NCBI GenBank assembly: GCA_905221615.1
Contig: CAJNDT010003868.1
Location: 600,001-664,000 of the forward strand
Length of the DNA: 64,000 nt
Origin: Symbiodinium sp. CCMP2592
Taxonomy: Eukaryota; Sar; Dinophyceae; Suessiales; Symbiodiniaceae
Direction of reading: 5' to 3'
A model generated the notes under the pieces. It saw nothing but the letters and a program-made list of their open reading frames with translations, had not been told where the DNA came from and searched no databases. Each line of letters begins with the position of its first letter. Position 1 is the stretch's first letter. Positions 1-11,913 of the stretch are shown here, piece by piece. Made by a program: the position numbers and the translations under genes.

Positions 1-80
1 TTTGGCAAGTCTTCATGTGTGCGGTTCGAGTTTTAAGGTGATGTGTATGCAAGTGTTGCGATGTCTTAGCAGCAGCATCT

Positions 81-3000
81 TTGGGTTTTTGGTGTTGTGG
101 ACAAGCAGTGTTTTGTGAATGTTTCTGGATGCAAGGTTATTTGGGGCGTCTTCGAAGGAAATCCACCCTGCTGCATAGATCAGATGACAAATATTCCTGG
201 AAGCGTCATTGTGCCTTTCGGCTTGGGCCACAGCTGCCGTGGCAGTCTTGGGTAATATCTTCCAGCAACCCGTTTGGTGTTGGATGCTTTATCTGCCGGA
301 GCGGAAAAGTGAATTCACCATACTCCAGCTTGAAGATGCAGCCCCACCAGGGGTCTGACTTGGCCAATCACAGCAAGAACAAGAAGCACATGAACGCCTT
401 GGAGGAATTGCAGGCTGCTCAAGCTCGGCAGGCTGGGTCAGTTGATGATTCTGTGCCTGAGCCAGCTGCAAGGCATGGGATAGTTTCAGGGCTGACCACA
501 ACGGTGCCAAGGATGGACACTTGGGTTGCAGCTCTCAATGGGGTGTTGAAACGAGCTTCATTCGAATCGGCAGTGGATGATGCTGCAAGTGGCAGCGTCG
601 GGTCTTCGTTACTGGGCCCAGAGGCGGATTCGTCTTCAACGGTGACTCGAAAGTTGCTTCAATGTTTGCGCGCCCCCCTCGATGAGGAAGACCTTTGGGC
701 GATGCAGAACTCGGTTGCATCCTCCATCGGTATCGACAAAGGAGGAGTGTACTTGGTAGCGTACGCACGTACGTTGACGAAGGCAGGAGGCCTGTACGAG
801 TTCTTGCTCGGGATCGACAGCAACACAAGCCCTGATTCGGACGAGGCTGATGCGGCTCGTGTGACTGTGGAAGCTCTGAAACGCATTTTGCTCAGGGCAG
901 CAACAAAGAGGGGAACTCAACGCCGGGAGACGCCATACTTTGGGCCAGATGATGTGGCAGATGATCGGGCCGCACAGGCCTTTTGTGATTCTGTTGTATC
1001 CATCACAGCTGACGGCGGGCCGACAGAGCAGAGGGCTGCCTATGAATGCAGTCCCCGAGTGGGGGAGCTAGTTGGCGTGCCTGGCAGACAGGCCCTCTTT
1101 CCCCATTGCGGGCTGATAACCCGTGACAGGGCTCATCGTGTCAGGTCTGTGCAGAAGCTTTTTTTCTCGAAACTTCCGCCGGTATTCCAAGAGTTTATAA
1201 ATTCCTTGATGCTGGGACCGCGCAGCCTCTGCAGCTTGATTCAGCAATCAGAGAAGTTCCGCAAGGCTTTCACCGACAAGCAGAAGAAGTTTCGTTCGGC
1301 GGCTGGGGAAGAAGAGCTCGAGACTGCCATTGGATTCAGCAACTTGATCAAGTCTATGAGTTTTGCCGATCACCGCTTCGACAGCCGCATCCGCCCTTTG
1401 CACCGGCTGTTCCGCTTGCTTGTGGTTGTTTTGGCTATGCTTGAAGACATCGCAAGTGGCCGGGGTCCTTGGCAGCCGGAGGACAAAGCCTTTGCCACAG
1501 AACTCCTCCTGCAGTTCAGTGGGGACCAGGGGTTCAACGTCGTTGTGTCGGCAGCCCTTGTGGCTGACACCATGATTGTGGCGGCACCTTTTTTGCGGGT
1601 GGCTGATGAATCAAATGCAGACTTTGCATTGTCGGCCGATGCCGCTGCAAAGTGCCTCGCGGATTTGCGGCACTTGCTCAAGGATGGGGGCATTTGGCTG
1701 CCTCAAGCAAAGGACACTTTGGTACATGGCGTGCTCCGCGCCATAAAAGACAAGCTGATCTTTTGTGGCGAGGGGTCCAAGGCCCAGGCTGTTGCCATCA
1801 GGTGGCCCGCGCCCAACACCTCTGCAAGGGCAAGACCGGTGGCTGTGGCTCGAGAGCGCTTCGCTTGCAAGAGGATTGTGTTCATGAGGTTTACCAGCTT
1901 GTGGGGCAGGATCGCCATGCAATTGGTAGGCTTCTAATAAAGTGCTTGTGGCCCCCGTAGACTTGGGCCCACACCCACCCATATACCCGTGGCTAAAGAT
2001 AGGCCATAATAGCACACTGCTGCCCCATTCCCCTATCACAAGCACAGGCAGAAACTAAGAGGTATATGCAATGAAAACACAAACAACATCCCATCTGTAC
2101 AGCACACAATCACAAACACAGACACAGACACACGCACGCACATGTGTGTGTGTGGCGCGTACCCATGTGCCATCAAACAAGCCTCAAGAAGCAAGAGAAA
2201 AGCAACATGCAAGTAGACACACATGTGCCCATATACACAAATGCACACAGAAGCAAACACTGGCAAGCACATGTGTGGAGCCCTGGCCACTTCAGTGCCT
2301 CAGCAAACCGTCTTCACACTGGTCAGTGTGACACGGCTGGGCAACGATTTTTGGTTGATTTGTTCCTGAGATTTGGCAGGGTTTTGAACAGGTAGGCTTG
2401 CACAAACAACTTGCAGGTTCTACGCCATCTTCGAAGCCTTCTTCAAGAGCCACTTCCCGGGCTATGAGGACAGTTATGATCCTGCAACAGCTTTGCATTG
2501 TAAAAGTTTGGCTGTTGCAACTGTGGACGTCATGTTTGTTAGGTTCCAGCCTGTTTCCCTTTATGCTTTGTTGCAACAACCTCCCTGCAGGAAGCCAATT
2601 GTATGGTATTGTTCAACTTGCAAGTGGAGCTGTCTTTGAGCGACCGTGAAAAATTCACGAAAAGCTTAGCTGAACGTCTGGGCCTGGACGGCGGAAAGGC
2701 GTGGGAGTCCATTGTGGGGAACGGCCGCTCAACTGGTCTTCTGGCCCAAGCCCGCTATTGGAATTCCCCAGCTGGGATTGCTGCAGCTGGAGATGAGAAA
2801 GGAGGTCCTCACCGTTGCCATCCTCCCGAGTCTCCACATCAGAAGGCCTGGCTGAGAGTCTGGAAAGACTTGAGCAAGCAGCGGTCAGATTGCCACAAGG
2901 ATGCTAAGCGCTTGATTGAATTCTATCTTGCGTCTCTGTCAGGGACAGGGACGATTGAAAGATTCATCGGCTGCATTGGCTCCCTCAAGACACCTGGCAG

Positions 3001-4366
3001 GAATACCGTGCATGACAGGAGCTTGGAGGCAAGTCTGAAGCTCCTCCAACAAGATCTGCACGGCCGCAGGCGGGAGAGACTGTCTCCAAAGTCTCTCTTA
3101 AGCAAGGATGCCCCAGCAACAACTTCAGGGGGTGCCACTGTGCTGCATCCTGCGACTCCCTATTTGCTGAAATGCCAGAGGCTGTATTCACAATGGTTTG
3201 GGGAGCGTGCCAGTGTTGGTCGAAGCTTGGAAGTGGCTAGTCTGGCTGATCTGGGCAAGAGCATGGTTCAACAGAAAAAGCCACGACTCAAGGCATCGAA
3301 AGCTTGCAGCAAGTCGTCTGAGGCCGAGCAGCTGAAGCAGCACACCGCGTCGTGCAATGCAGCTGTTGCCCAGATTAAATCTGGGGATGTTCCTGAAACT
3401 GTCTTGGGCACCGTGCTTCCTGCACCTGGGCCAACCAAGAACATGCTCGGGGACATGGCGGACGAGGCATGGCAGATGCGCAAGCGACGAAAGCTTCAAG
3501 ATGCTGAGCCCAAACCTGTTCCAGATGTGGCCTCATCCTCTGCGTCCACACCTTCTGCAATGGCAGCTCTACTGGCATCCAAGCCAGCCTCGGACAACAA
3601 CGATGTTGATGGTCTGGATTGGTCCAAGGCTGTGGCGGCTGTGAAAAAGCAAGCTGAGGTTGCTGAAAAAAGAGCTGCGGCACAGGCTGCTGCCGTTCCG
3701 GGCCAACCTGCAAGTTTCGTTGATTCAACAGGTGGCAGCATGTTGGTGAAGCCTGAGGGTGCTCCTCTCCGTCAACCTGCTGTGCCCAAGGCGCTGCCTT
3801 TGCACCCCACTGTGCTTCTGGGGGAAGGCGTGCGGAAGTCACGTAGACTGCCCCTGCCAAGCGGATGCGTCTTCACGAACTTCCCCAAAACGGCTGACAT
3901 TGTGTTGGTGTCATCTGTGACAGCTGCCTGGGAAACGGCAGAGGCATTGCTAGCTCGGCTGGAGGGCGCTTGGCTGCAGGACTTGGAGAACCGCAAGGTC
4001 AAGTTCAACGGAAGCATGCACAAGCAGCATTTCATTTTCTTCATCACTGGTTCTTTTGCAGCTGCTCATCCACAGCATTCCCGAGCTTTGCAAGCGTGTT
4101 GCGAGCGGAGTCCTTTGATGAAGTCTGCAACTGCCAAAGCACATGTCAAACGGTTGGAAGTGCACTCTGGGACAGTGCAAGACTATGTGGGTCATGGCAA
4201 GAAGCTGCTCTATCCAAAGCTGACATATGAGCTTGTTGTGGGCACTGGTGAGGCTCAACGTGAGACTCAACATCAGGCTGAAGGTGAGCTTCGAGCCTCC
4301 TCGACTCAGCAGTTGGACTTGCGACAGTTGCTCAGCCTTTGCGGACGCTGTGTTGAGGCGACATGA
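81..4366 (+). CDS. Zinc-finger/hAT-transposase-like protein, three exons, 5' end uncertain
   Basis: I propose exons up to 1801, 2417-2537 and 2591-4366. Introns are 1802-2416 (GT-AG) and 2538-2590 (GT-AG, 53 nt). Measured from 81, the exons sum to 3618 nt, a whole number of codons. Near the N terminus a C-x2-C pair (GCFICRSGK) is followed by L-A-N-H-x5-H, which looks like a BED/C2H2 zinc finger. Further on come ITADGG, LITRDRAHRVRS and FADHRFDSRIRPL, then in exon 3 GTGTIERFIG. This order resembles a multi-copy dinoflagellate family I remember, and it looks like an RNase-H-fold (hAT-like) transposase derivative. That assignment is inference. The last third (about residues 850-1100) is lysine/alanine rich with low-complexity stretches. 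The first ~60 codons after 81 may be intronic, because an acceptor-like ttccag sits at 261-265, so the true start may lie upstream of the window. The frame is well kept, so the gene looks intact. Confidence 0.55.
1802..2416 (+). other. Intron 1 of the zinc-finger/hAT-like gene
   Basis: It begins GTGGCC and ends TTGCAG, followed by G. It rejoins the frame as ...VAIR|FYAIFEAFF. It contains an imperfect CA/GT-rich stretch at about 2095-2160 and no convincing coding sequence. Confidence 0.55.
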
Positions 4367-4428
4367 AAACAGTGGGGAGGTCCTTCAGTTAGAGTTGAAA
4401 TCATAAAGGGTTCTGCCTTCATTCATAA

Positions 4429-4466
<38 letters not shown>

Positions 4467-5939
4467 GCAAAGAGAGAGAGAGAGAGAGAGCGCGAGAAAC
4501 AGAGACAGAGAGAGAGGGATGGAGACCTTGACCAACAATTGGAAGTCAAGAGACAATGCGCAATGTTAGTTGCAGTGTTTCCTAGAAAGGTTCTCAGCAT
4601 TGTCGTTGGGTAGCTGGACAGGGTGGGAGCTTTACAACGCAGCAATGCAGCTCGGATTGCCGTTTCAAGTAGTCGTTCTGAACTTGAAACAAAGCCCGGG
4701 CAGACGACCGGGATTAATTCTGATGTTGCATTGAGGGAAGTTGAAGGGTCTTGATCCCAATGAGTGCTTGCTGCTGGAAAAGTAGTTTGGTGTGGCTACT
4801 ATGCGGGCTGCAAGTGTTGGCTTGTGGAGCCCTTGGAATTGTATATGTTGTCTTTGCCAAGCACTTTTCTAACACCTCCCCAGCACCTCCCAAGCACTTT
4901 TCTAGCACATCCCCAATCCTCTCTCCCAAACTAGTTTCTTCACCCCCGCACCCTTAACTACCATGTGTGGACAAACCATGTTTTTGTGGCAGTACTGCAG
5001 CAAATCAGTGTCCTGTCTTATGTCTGTTGAGTTGATGTCAAGCCAACCACTTGTAAGAATCACAGCTGCCAGGTCTGGCTGGTGTTGCTCTGTGGCCGCT
5101 GCCTTGGATCTGACTCAGATGAGGCAATAACTGATATTTGAGGGTGTGGTGAGTCGTTTAACTTATTACCTATTCTGAGGTGGGTGCCTGGGGGGTGCCG
5201 GCCAAAGGCTTAAATGGGTGGGTGTATTCAGTGACACAATGACAGGTTTGGGTTGTGTTGTCAAGGATCAAGAATGTTGGTGCTTATGATTTGCATGTGT
5301 TGAGGGCTCAGGTTTCTGTTGTCCAAAACACAGCACCATGACTGACTCAATGCTTCCTCGGCACTGTAAGTCTTCCAAGATGATAGATTACAGGATAGGC
5401 CTTGGCCCCAGAAAGCTTCCCCTTTTGTATCCAGGTAGCCCAGGCTCTTTCAGAATGCCACACCCAACCGCCAGCTCAGGTTCGGGCCATTTTCAGCAGC
5501 TGCAGTGCCCCCGGGTTCCCTGTTGGGTAATAGTTTCCAGGCTGAACACATGTTTGAGGGGTGTCGAAGGACATTAGGGGTTGTCGAGGCTTTTGCTTCA
5601 CCCGGGGTTCTCTCTACCCTCGGATTTTGCACAGTCTGCTGAATGTTTTGTGATGCTTCAAGTTCATGGCATGGTTGCACAAGCGTTATGTTACCTGCTT
5701 TGTCAGCTTTTGTGTGGATTTGGCCCCGTCTGCCACTATGCTAGAAGCAACGAGCCTGCCCAAGTCCTTAGTGCATGAAGCCAGCAAGCAAGGAAGCAGT
5801 CTGGGGAGTGCAGGATGAATGTGGCAGGCATATTAAAACATTGCAAAAGATTGTACCAGGCCTCCGATCAGGGTCCCATTGCTACATGATAGTTTGCTTA
5901 CCTGCTGCCCCTTACTAAAGTCACGGGAGGGCCATCGCC
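4367..5939. other. Intergenic region with GA microsatellite
   Basis: This lies between the first gene and the kinase gene. It holds a (GA)n tract at about 4431-4518 and a short array of AGCACCTCCC-like units at about 4865-4915, related to the longer array near 21.4 kb. Short ORFs here (for example 5338-5577) show no family signal. No promoter motif was recognised. Confidence 0.5.
4431..4518. repeat. (GA)n microsatellite
   Basis: A nearly pure GA run interrupted once by aaacaagcaaag. Confidence 0.9.
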
Positions 5940-7275
5940 ATGGGTCGTGCTACAAACAAGGATGCTGGCTTGAAGCGAGCTGCCAGCTCCTATGGGGCCT
6001 TTTGTGCTCACGCTTCAGCTCAGGGGGTTTCCACCAAGTCACTCAGACGATTGCGCTGCAAAACCATATGCAAGGATTTGAAGTACCTGAAGGTGAAATG
6101 GATACTTGGGTCATGTTAGAACTCAAGCTTTGATGTGTATGCTTGTTGTTGTGTTGGTCCCTATTGTTCATTTGGCGTGTGCAGCAAAGGGACTCTAGCC
6201 AACAGTTTCGTGAGCACTGGAAGCTACAAGCGTCAAACGTGGCAGCAACCAATGCTGTCATGCGACAGGCTGTCAAACACGGCAGGGTTGAGTTTCAGAG
6301 CATTGCTGAGAAGGAGCAGCCCAGTAAGCAAGATGAGCTGGTTTCTGGGGAGTTTCACTATGCTGCGCAAGTTTGGACGATCAAGGGCTTGCTTGGGCAG
6401 GGTGGCAACGGCTCTGTGGTCAAGCTTGAGAGCAAGCAGACAGGGCTCTCGGTGGCAATGAAGATGCAGAAGCAGACCCTGAGTGATGGTAATGAGGTCT
6501 ACCTGTTGGCAGATGAATTCCGGTTCCTTTCTGGTCTTCGTCACCCCAATATCATCTGTGCCTACTCTATGGTAACAACCCCCAGGACTGGCATGATCAT
6601 GGAACTCGGCAACTGTGATTTGCACTCCTGGCTTCAGCAGCACCACTTGGCAGTGCCCCCGGGCCCAAGCTTAAGCAGCCGTAATGCACTGGCTGCTCAG
6701 CTTCTGTCTGGCCTTCACTTCTTGGCGGGGAAACGGCTTCTCCACTGTGATGTAAAGACAAACAATGTGGTGGTTTTCCTGGGTGATTCCGTCTTAGTCA
6801 AGTGGGCTGACTTTGGCAGCACAAGGGAGATGACTGATGGTGGCCCAGGAGTTTTTGTTCTTGGTTCTGAGGTCTATACTGTGGGGTACAGGCCTGTAGA
6901 GTTCCTGTCTGGGCACAACAAGAAGGCCACATGTTGAACAAAGGTCATGTTACACAAACATGTGTTTCCTCTTCTTGTAATTTCTTGCATGCAAGTCTGC
7001 AGGTGCGTATTACATATTCTGCGGACATTTTTGCATTCGGCTGTGTGCTCTACGACTGTTTTGCAGTGTGCGGCGGCTACCGACTCATCTCGGACCCCAG
7101 CTTTTATTTTGACATGGAGATCAAAAAGGCCTGCAGTGGACTTTGCTGTGAGGCCCAGCAACGCATGAAGAGGCGCATTCCATATGACCCAAGCCTAGTG
7201 GCCTTGATCGGCAAATGTTTGAGTCTTCCACAAGAGAGGGCCACAATGGCTGAACTGCGGGAATACTTTTTGTAG
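5940..7275 (+). CDS. Eukaryotic-type protein kinase, three exons
   Basis: The exons are 5940-6092, 6185-6925 and 7003-7275, predicting 388 residues. Kinase landmarks appear in order: glycine loop GQGGNGSV (about residue 110), the VAMKM lysine, DEFRFLSGLRHPNI, catalytic loop HCDVKTNN (HRD changed to HCD), metal-binding ADFG, an activation segment ending VGYRPVEFL, then YSADIFAFGCVLYD and a C-terminal RATMAEL. The kinase should therefore bind ATP and phosphorylate Ser/Thr. The Arg-to-Cys change in HRD suggests regulation without activation-loop phosphorylation (inference). About 100 N-terminal residues are basic and unlike any domain I know. The ATG at 5940 was chosen because it opens a basic exon that splices in frame. 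Intron 1 is GT-AG (92 nt) and intron 2 is GC-AG (77 nt), a donor type common in dinoflagellates. The kinase subgroup is unknown. Confidence 0.85.
6926..7002 (+). other. GC-AG intron of the kinase gene
   Basis: The exon ends ...AACAAGAAG|GCCACA and the next begins CTGCAG|GTGCGTATT. Removing it joins subdomain VIII (VGYRPVEFL) to subdomain IX (YSADIFAFGC) in phase 0. Reading straight through gives a stop within three codons. Confidence 0.75.
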
Positions 7276-8161
7276 GGATCTGGCTTGATTGCTCAAGTTT
7301 GTAAGTAGATGATTGAAGCGGGTTCTCAGTTGAAGGATGTTCAGTCAGTCCCTAAGGAACAGCGTAGATGCTGTTCATGTGCAAAGCCATGCACATTCAG
7401 GAGCCCGACAAAGTCCGACAATTGCAAATCTAGATTAAACAAACAGTGATTATGGGGTCCTGGCCGAAATATCCCTTGCTGTTGCTGGTACCCCAAGTTC
7501 CTATGACCTGCCATATCATTGGCCCTGGGGCTGGAGCTTGCTGGCAGGGAAAATGACACTCTCTGGCGTGTGTGTGTGTGTGTGTGTAGGAAAACTTGCA
7601 GCATCTTAAGATCAGCCCTGGACTGCGGGTCTTCGGCTTCATGGGTTCTAAGAGTTTTGCACCAAAGACAAATGTAGTTGTCTTATGTAAAAGAGTCCAC
7701 TTGGCTTTAATCGCGTCATGTTGTGCACATGCTGGCATCCTTCTGGTTCATCATTTAGGAGACCATCTGTCCAGGTACTTGCCAGCCAGCGTGCCGGCTT
7801 CATTTCTGCCCGGGGCCTGGTTTGTTGGAGATTGGTTTACAAGGATCAAAGAGGGCAGTGGGTTAGCTTTCATGGAGCAGAACAGCAGCAACATGTGTCG
7901 AATGCAAGCAAGCCGGTATGAGATTAACTGGCAGTGGCCAGGAGACCCGAATCAGCACATGTGTTGCCATTGGCATGCTTTGCACAAAGGGCTCCTTACA
8001 TAGTCTAGGGGCTGTGAGCTGCAACTGCAAAGGAACCACTGCATTCAGCCTAGGCAATGCTTCTTCCCTTGTCTTTGTGCTGTAGCCTTGAACCCATCCT
8101 TAGGAATTGGTATCTTGATAAGTACCCGACATGGAGGTTGAGATACTGTTTAAATTGAAAA

Positions 8162-8205
8162 CCCAAACTCGCAGGCCAAGACGCGTCTTGCCCCGTGAGT
8201 TTGGG
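8162..8205. repeat. 44-bp palindrome, copy 1
   Basis: CCCAAACTC at one end pairs with GAGTTTGGG at the other, around the core CAAGACGCGTCTTG. The reverse complement of this copy closely matches the copy at 8332-8374, so the two form an inverted pair. Confidence 0.8.
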
Positions 8206-8331
8206 CATTGGGCTGCCAGGTTCCTGTACATCTTGCTCTTGAGCTTGGACACATTGGTTGAGGCAACCAAATCGCTGTGCTCTCAGGCTAAGACTCAACC
8301 ACATATTTCGGAATGTAGTGCATCTGCAGAA

Positions 8332-8374
8332 CCAAACTCACGGGGCAAGACGCGTCTTGGCCCGCGAGTTTGGG
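8332..8374. repeat. 43-bp palindrome, copy 2
   Basis: It shares the core CAAGACGCGTCTTG and flanking AAACTC/GAGTTT arms with copy 1, in inverted orientation, about 120 bp upstream of the ATG at 8491. It could be the end of a small foldback element or a cis-regulatory palindrome. Confidence 0.8.
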
Positions 8375-8490
8375 GTTCATGTTGTCAGAGCTGACCCATG
8401 GGCAAACTTGGCTTTGTGATGACTTGTGCTTGTTCTCAAACCTCAGGATTGCATCCTGATTGCTTTTAGCATTGCCAAGGGCAAACAGCC

Positions 8491-11400
8491 ATGGGAGGGC
8501 CCACGAAGCGCAAGGCTCCCGCGGCTCCCCTTTTGGTTACCAGAGTTAAGACGAAAGCCAAACCATCAGGTGTGCCTGAATCTGGCGCAACAGCGTCCGC
8601 CCCGTCGACACCCCAGGTTGCAACGACACCAGCTGATTCTAATGTTTCTGCTGCGTTGGTGAATCAGGCCGAGGTGTGGAAAGCCCTGCCAAATTCTCCT
8701 ACCTGGGACCTTTACGAGAATGTCCTGAAGCCTTTGGTGTCAGAGGAGCTTGCCCACATCCAGACCTTGGCGGCAGCTGAGGATACGGCTGGCTTGCAAG
8801 CCTTGAGCAACACTGGGCTCAAAGCGGCTCTGGATCAGGCTGGCAGTTGCACTGGCCTTGTCACCTTTGCCCAACTGGGTCTGGCCAAGGGCTTATTCTT
8901 CTTGAGCGGCTTGCTTTCTGACGTGCCCTTCCATGTCTGAACTTGCACATGTTGTTGTTGCCCAGGCTTTGGAACATCCGGATATGCCCCCATGCCTTGG
9001 AGCCATCGTTCGCTGCTACAACCACTTCTTCATTGATGCTGCGTCCCAACAAGTTAAGCCGGAAGCCATCCTTGGATTCACGACCACTTGTCGTGTCATT
9101 GCAAAAGACAGCCTTCCAGAACCTGGAGATTTCCAGGTCATGGATGGTGCGGCCTTCAGGCTTGCCTGGCTTTATGGCTATGGGCAACACATGCTGAGCA
9201 AAGCCACTATGGAGGCAAAGGCTTGGGATGCCCTTCTGGGTAGGTGGCGCCAGTCATCTAGAACTTTCGTAGTGAAGCTGGAGCTTGCTGACAAATCTGT
9301 CAATGACAACCGCAAGAAGCTTCAGCTTGACCAGAACATCAAAGCCAATGCATCCTTGCAAGGATTGGTGGGCTACAAGCTTGTGAGGATGACGGCCAAA
9401 GTTCAAGAAGGCCTGAAGGCAGATAGAAAGCTTTGCACAGTCGACGCAGTCTTTGCAGAGCTGTCAAAGGTGGCATGGTCCGAGGACGACAAGCCAAAGC
9501 GATCCACAGTGGAAGTTCAGCTGAAGGTGAACAATCGTGTCAATGATCGATGTGCCCGGCTGCTGACTGTGTTGGAGAGTCACTACGGCAAAGGCCACTG
9601 CCTTGCATCACTGCAAGGCTTGGATATGATTTGTCAAAAGACAGCCTCCAAGGATGACACGGCATCGGCCAGGTGAGGGATTTTCAAACATGGTTCATAA
9701 TTGATGAGCACATTCAGAGATTGCTGCCAGCCAGTGTAGCTAAAGTTCCTTCTGTCAGGTTCCTGGAATGGTCCATTGAAGGGTTCTTGGTGAAGCAGCT
9801 ACGCGGCGAGCTCTCGGGCCAGGACGGTGCTGCAGCCAAGAGTAGTTCTGCCACAGCCATGCTTCATGTTGTTGTCTTGCAGGAAGGGCGTGATGCTGTT
9901 CGAAATACGACTGTCCACTTCTTGGCGCTTCGACGGATGTTGCTCTTTGCCCAAGCAAAGCTTGGCATGACCTTTTGGAAGGGATGGCTGGAGTACCACC
10001 AGGTGAATCCCAAGGGCACAACGCTGCAGTACGGCTTGGAGCTTCTGCATGAGTGCCCTGCCCCATCGTACCCCCATGTGTGGCAGCGTGAAGCTTGGGA
10101 GTCCATGACATGCCTCTTTGACGGCATGGCGAAAGATCCCATGGCGGCAGTCTTGTCGAGCAATGTCTTTGCCCCTGCAGAGGTTCTTTTCCAACACCCC
10201 GGTGTCAAGAAAGTCTTCAACTTGGGAGCAACACTGGAGAAGAAGCAGGAGCAGGAGGCTGTTGTGGAGGTTGGATTGGTGAAGCCTGTGGCTGAGCCCG
10301 TTGTTTCCGAGCCTGAGGTGGCCCCAGAGCCGAAGTCTCCTGAGCCACCTGTGTCTCATGGGCATATGGATGAGTCCTTGTCTGTTGAGATGCTTCCAGA
10401 GGAGCCTGCAGTCAAAGAGAATGTGCCGAAGTTCTGGCAAGTCAAATTTCCGGACCTTTGCCTTCCTGACATGCTCATTGAAACCTTCTCCAGCTCGGAT
10501 GATGCCGTCTTTGACAAGTTGTACTTGTTTGCATGCTCCCGAACATTGCCTTAACAGTGCGGTTTCCGGCTTGATGATACACTTTGATTGTGCATTGTGG
10601 TTAAGTGCCAAATCTTGTCATTGATTAAGGTGTTCGGTCCAGTGTCACTTTTGTGGAGCAGCCAGCCACTGATTTGGCCCATGCCGTGACCGCCCACCTC
10701 AACACAAAGTTCCCAGATGGGAGGGCCAAGGGGAGGGTTCTCTTCCTGTACGATGTCAAGTCATGGAACGATCGCTGCACCGAGCAGCAGGATCCTTGGA
10801 AGAACTTGCCAAGTTTGGATGAAGATCACCTGCAAAAAGTGGTGGCTGCCACATTGGGTGCAGATGCCAAGAATTTCCAGGCAAACGACCTTTTCTTTGT
10901 CTGGGATGGAAGGCGGCTGGACTCTGGCGCGAAGATCAAGAAATTCATCAACAGCCATAAGGGCAACCCGGCCATGAACAAGAAGAAGCCGCTTGGGCCC
11001 ATGTTCCGCCTCCTCTACAACAACATGGAGTTTGAGCCGAGGCTTGGATATGCCGCCGGACAGCGGGCAAAGTTCAGATCCCTCCCAGATCCTTTGGAAA
11101 CTGTCTACTCGGTCTTTGGGTCCGATGCATCTGTGCCAGAGCGGGAGCGCAAGCACTTGAACATAGACATGGTGGGAGGCAGCCGATCCCTTTCAATTCC
11201 AGACCTCAAGCTTCGATCTGCCGAGCAGCATGGCATCAAAGTCACGACGGCAACTTACCAGATGATGCAGAAAGGGATGGCGGTCTCAACGCCTGTGCGA
11301 GCTGATGGTGAAGGAGATGGGGATGAAGGCGGGGAGGCTGCTGATGATGCAGATGAAGGGCCGGCTGTGTGGTTCCCATGGACGGCATGCGTGCCTGGGT

Positions 11401-11913
11401 TTCAAGATTTTTCTTGTCATGAGGCTTGCTATCATCCATCCTTTGCTGTTGCAGCTATCATGCTGTCACACTGAGGAAGAGCTTTCTCTTGAGTGGCTTC
11501 ACATGTACAGCCTCGAGGAAGGAAAGCGCACGGTCATTGTGAACTACACCCCGGGGTTTGGGCAGGTGGAGTTGGCCTCGTTGCGGAAGGATATCAGTTG
11601 CATGAGCATCGTTGCGAACAGCACGCACCGCGCCATCCTGGAGCAAAGGCTCATTTTGACGATTATGTTGGAAGGGCTTCGTGGCCAGACCAAGCTGCTG
11701 CGTGGCAGGCGTGTGTTATCGCTTGAACGCAGCATTGGCGGAGGACATGATCGGCACTTGGCAGCCTTGCAAGCTTCTCCTGGAGGCACCGGCTCTGAGC
11801 GGGCAGATGGCTTGTTGAGTGAAACACAGGACAACGACGAGGGCACTGTGGACAACGGGGAGGAGCAAGACGGCGAGTACGAGATGTCTGATGCAGGCTC
11901 TTTGCCTGGGTGA
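8491..11913 (+). CDS. Unknown protein, five exons, about 1037 residues
   Basis: The exons are 8491-8922, 8966-9672, 9759-10526, 10643-11390 and 11455-11913, and their lengths sum to 3114 nt, exactly 1038 codons. All introns are GT-AG: 43, 86, 116 and 64 nt. The second donor (TASAR|FLEWSIEGF) and the first (GLLSD|ALEHPD) are convincing. The third is less certain, and the fourth could also sit at GTGTGG 21 nt earlier, which keeps phase. The protein starts with a basic, alanine/proline-rich tail (MGGPTKRKAPAAP), has an acidic proline-rich linker around residues 540-580, and ends in an acidic tail. No known domain was recognised. The N terminus resembles those of the kinase and methyltransferase genes nearby (MG + basic + Ala), which suggests a shared nuclear location (inference). 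Confidence 0.6.
8923..8965 (+). other. 43-nt intron
   Basis: GTGCCC...TTGCCCAG|G. It rejoins phase 0 and removes the only stop between two long frames. Confidence 0.6.

Larger units (their letters stand above)
7276..8490. other. Intergenic region
   Basis: It lies between the kinase and the next plus-strand gene. It contains a short GT run (about 7568-7588) and two large palindromes at 8162-8205 and 8332-8374 (listed separately). No ORF with family signal was seen. Confidence 0.5.

Noticed and set aside
9799-10611. 270-codon minus-strand frame
   Set aside because: Antisense to exon 3 of the five-exon gene, whose splice joins are in frame on the plus strand.
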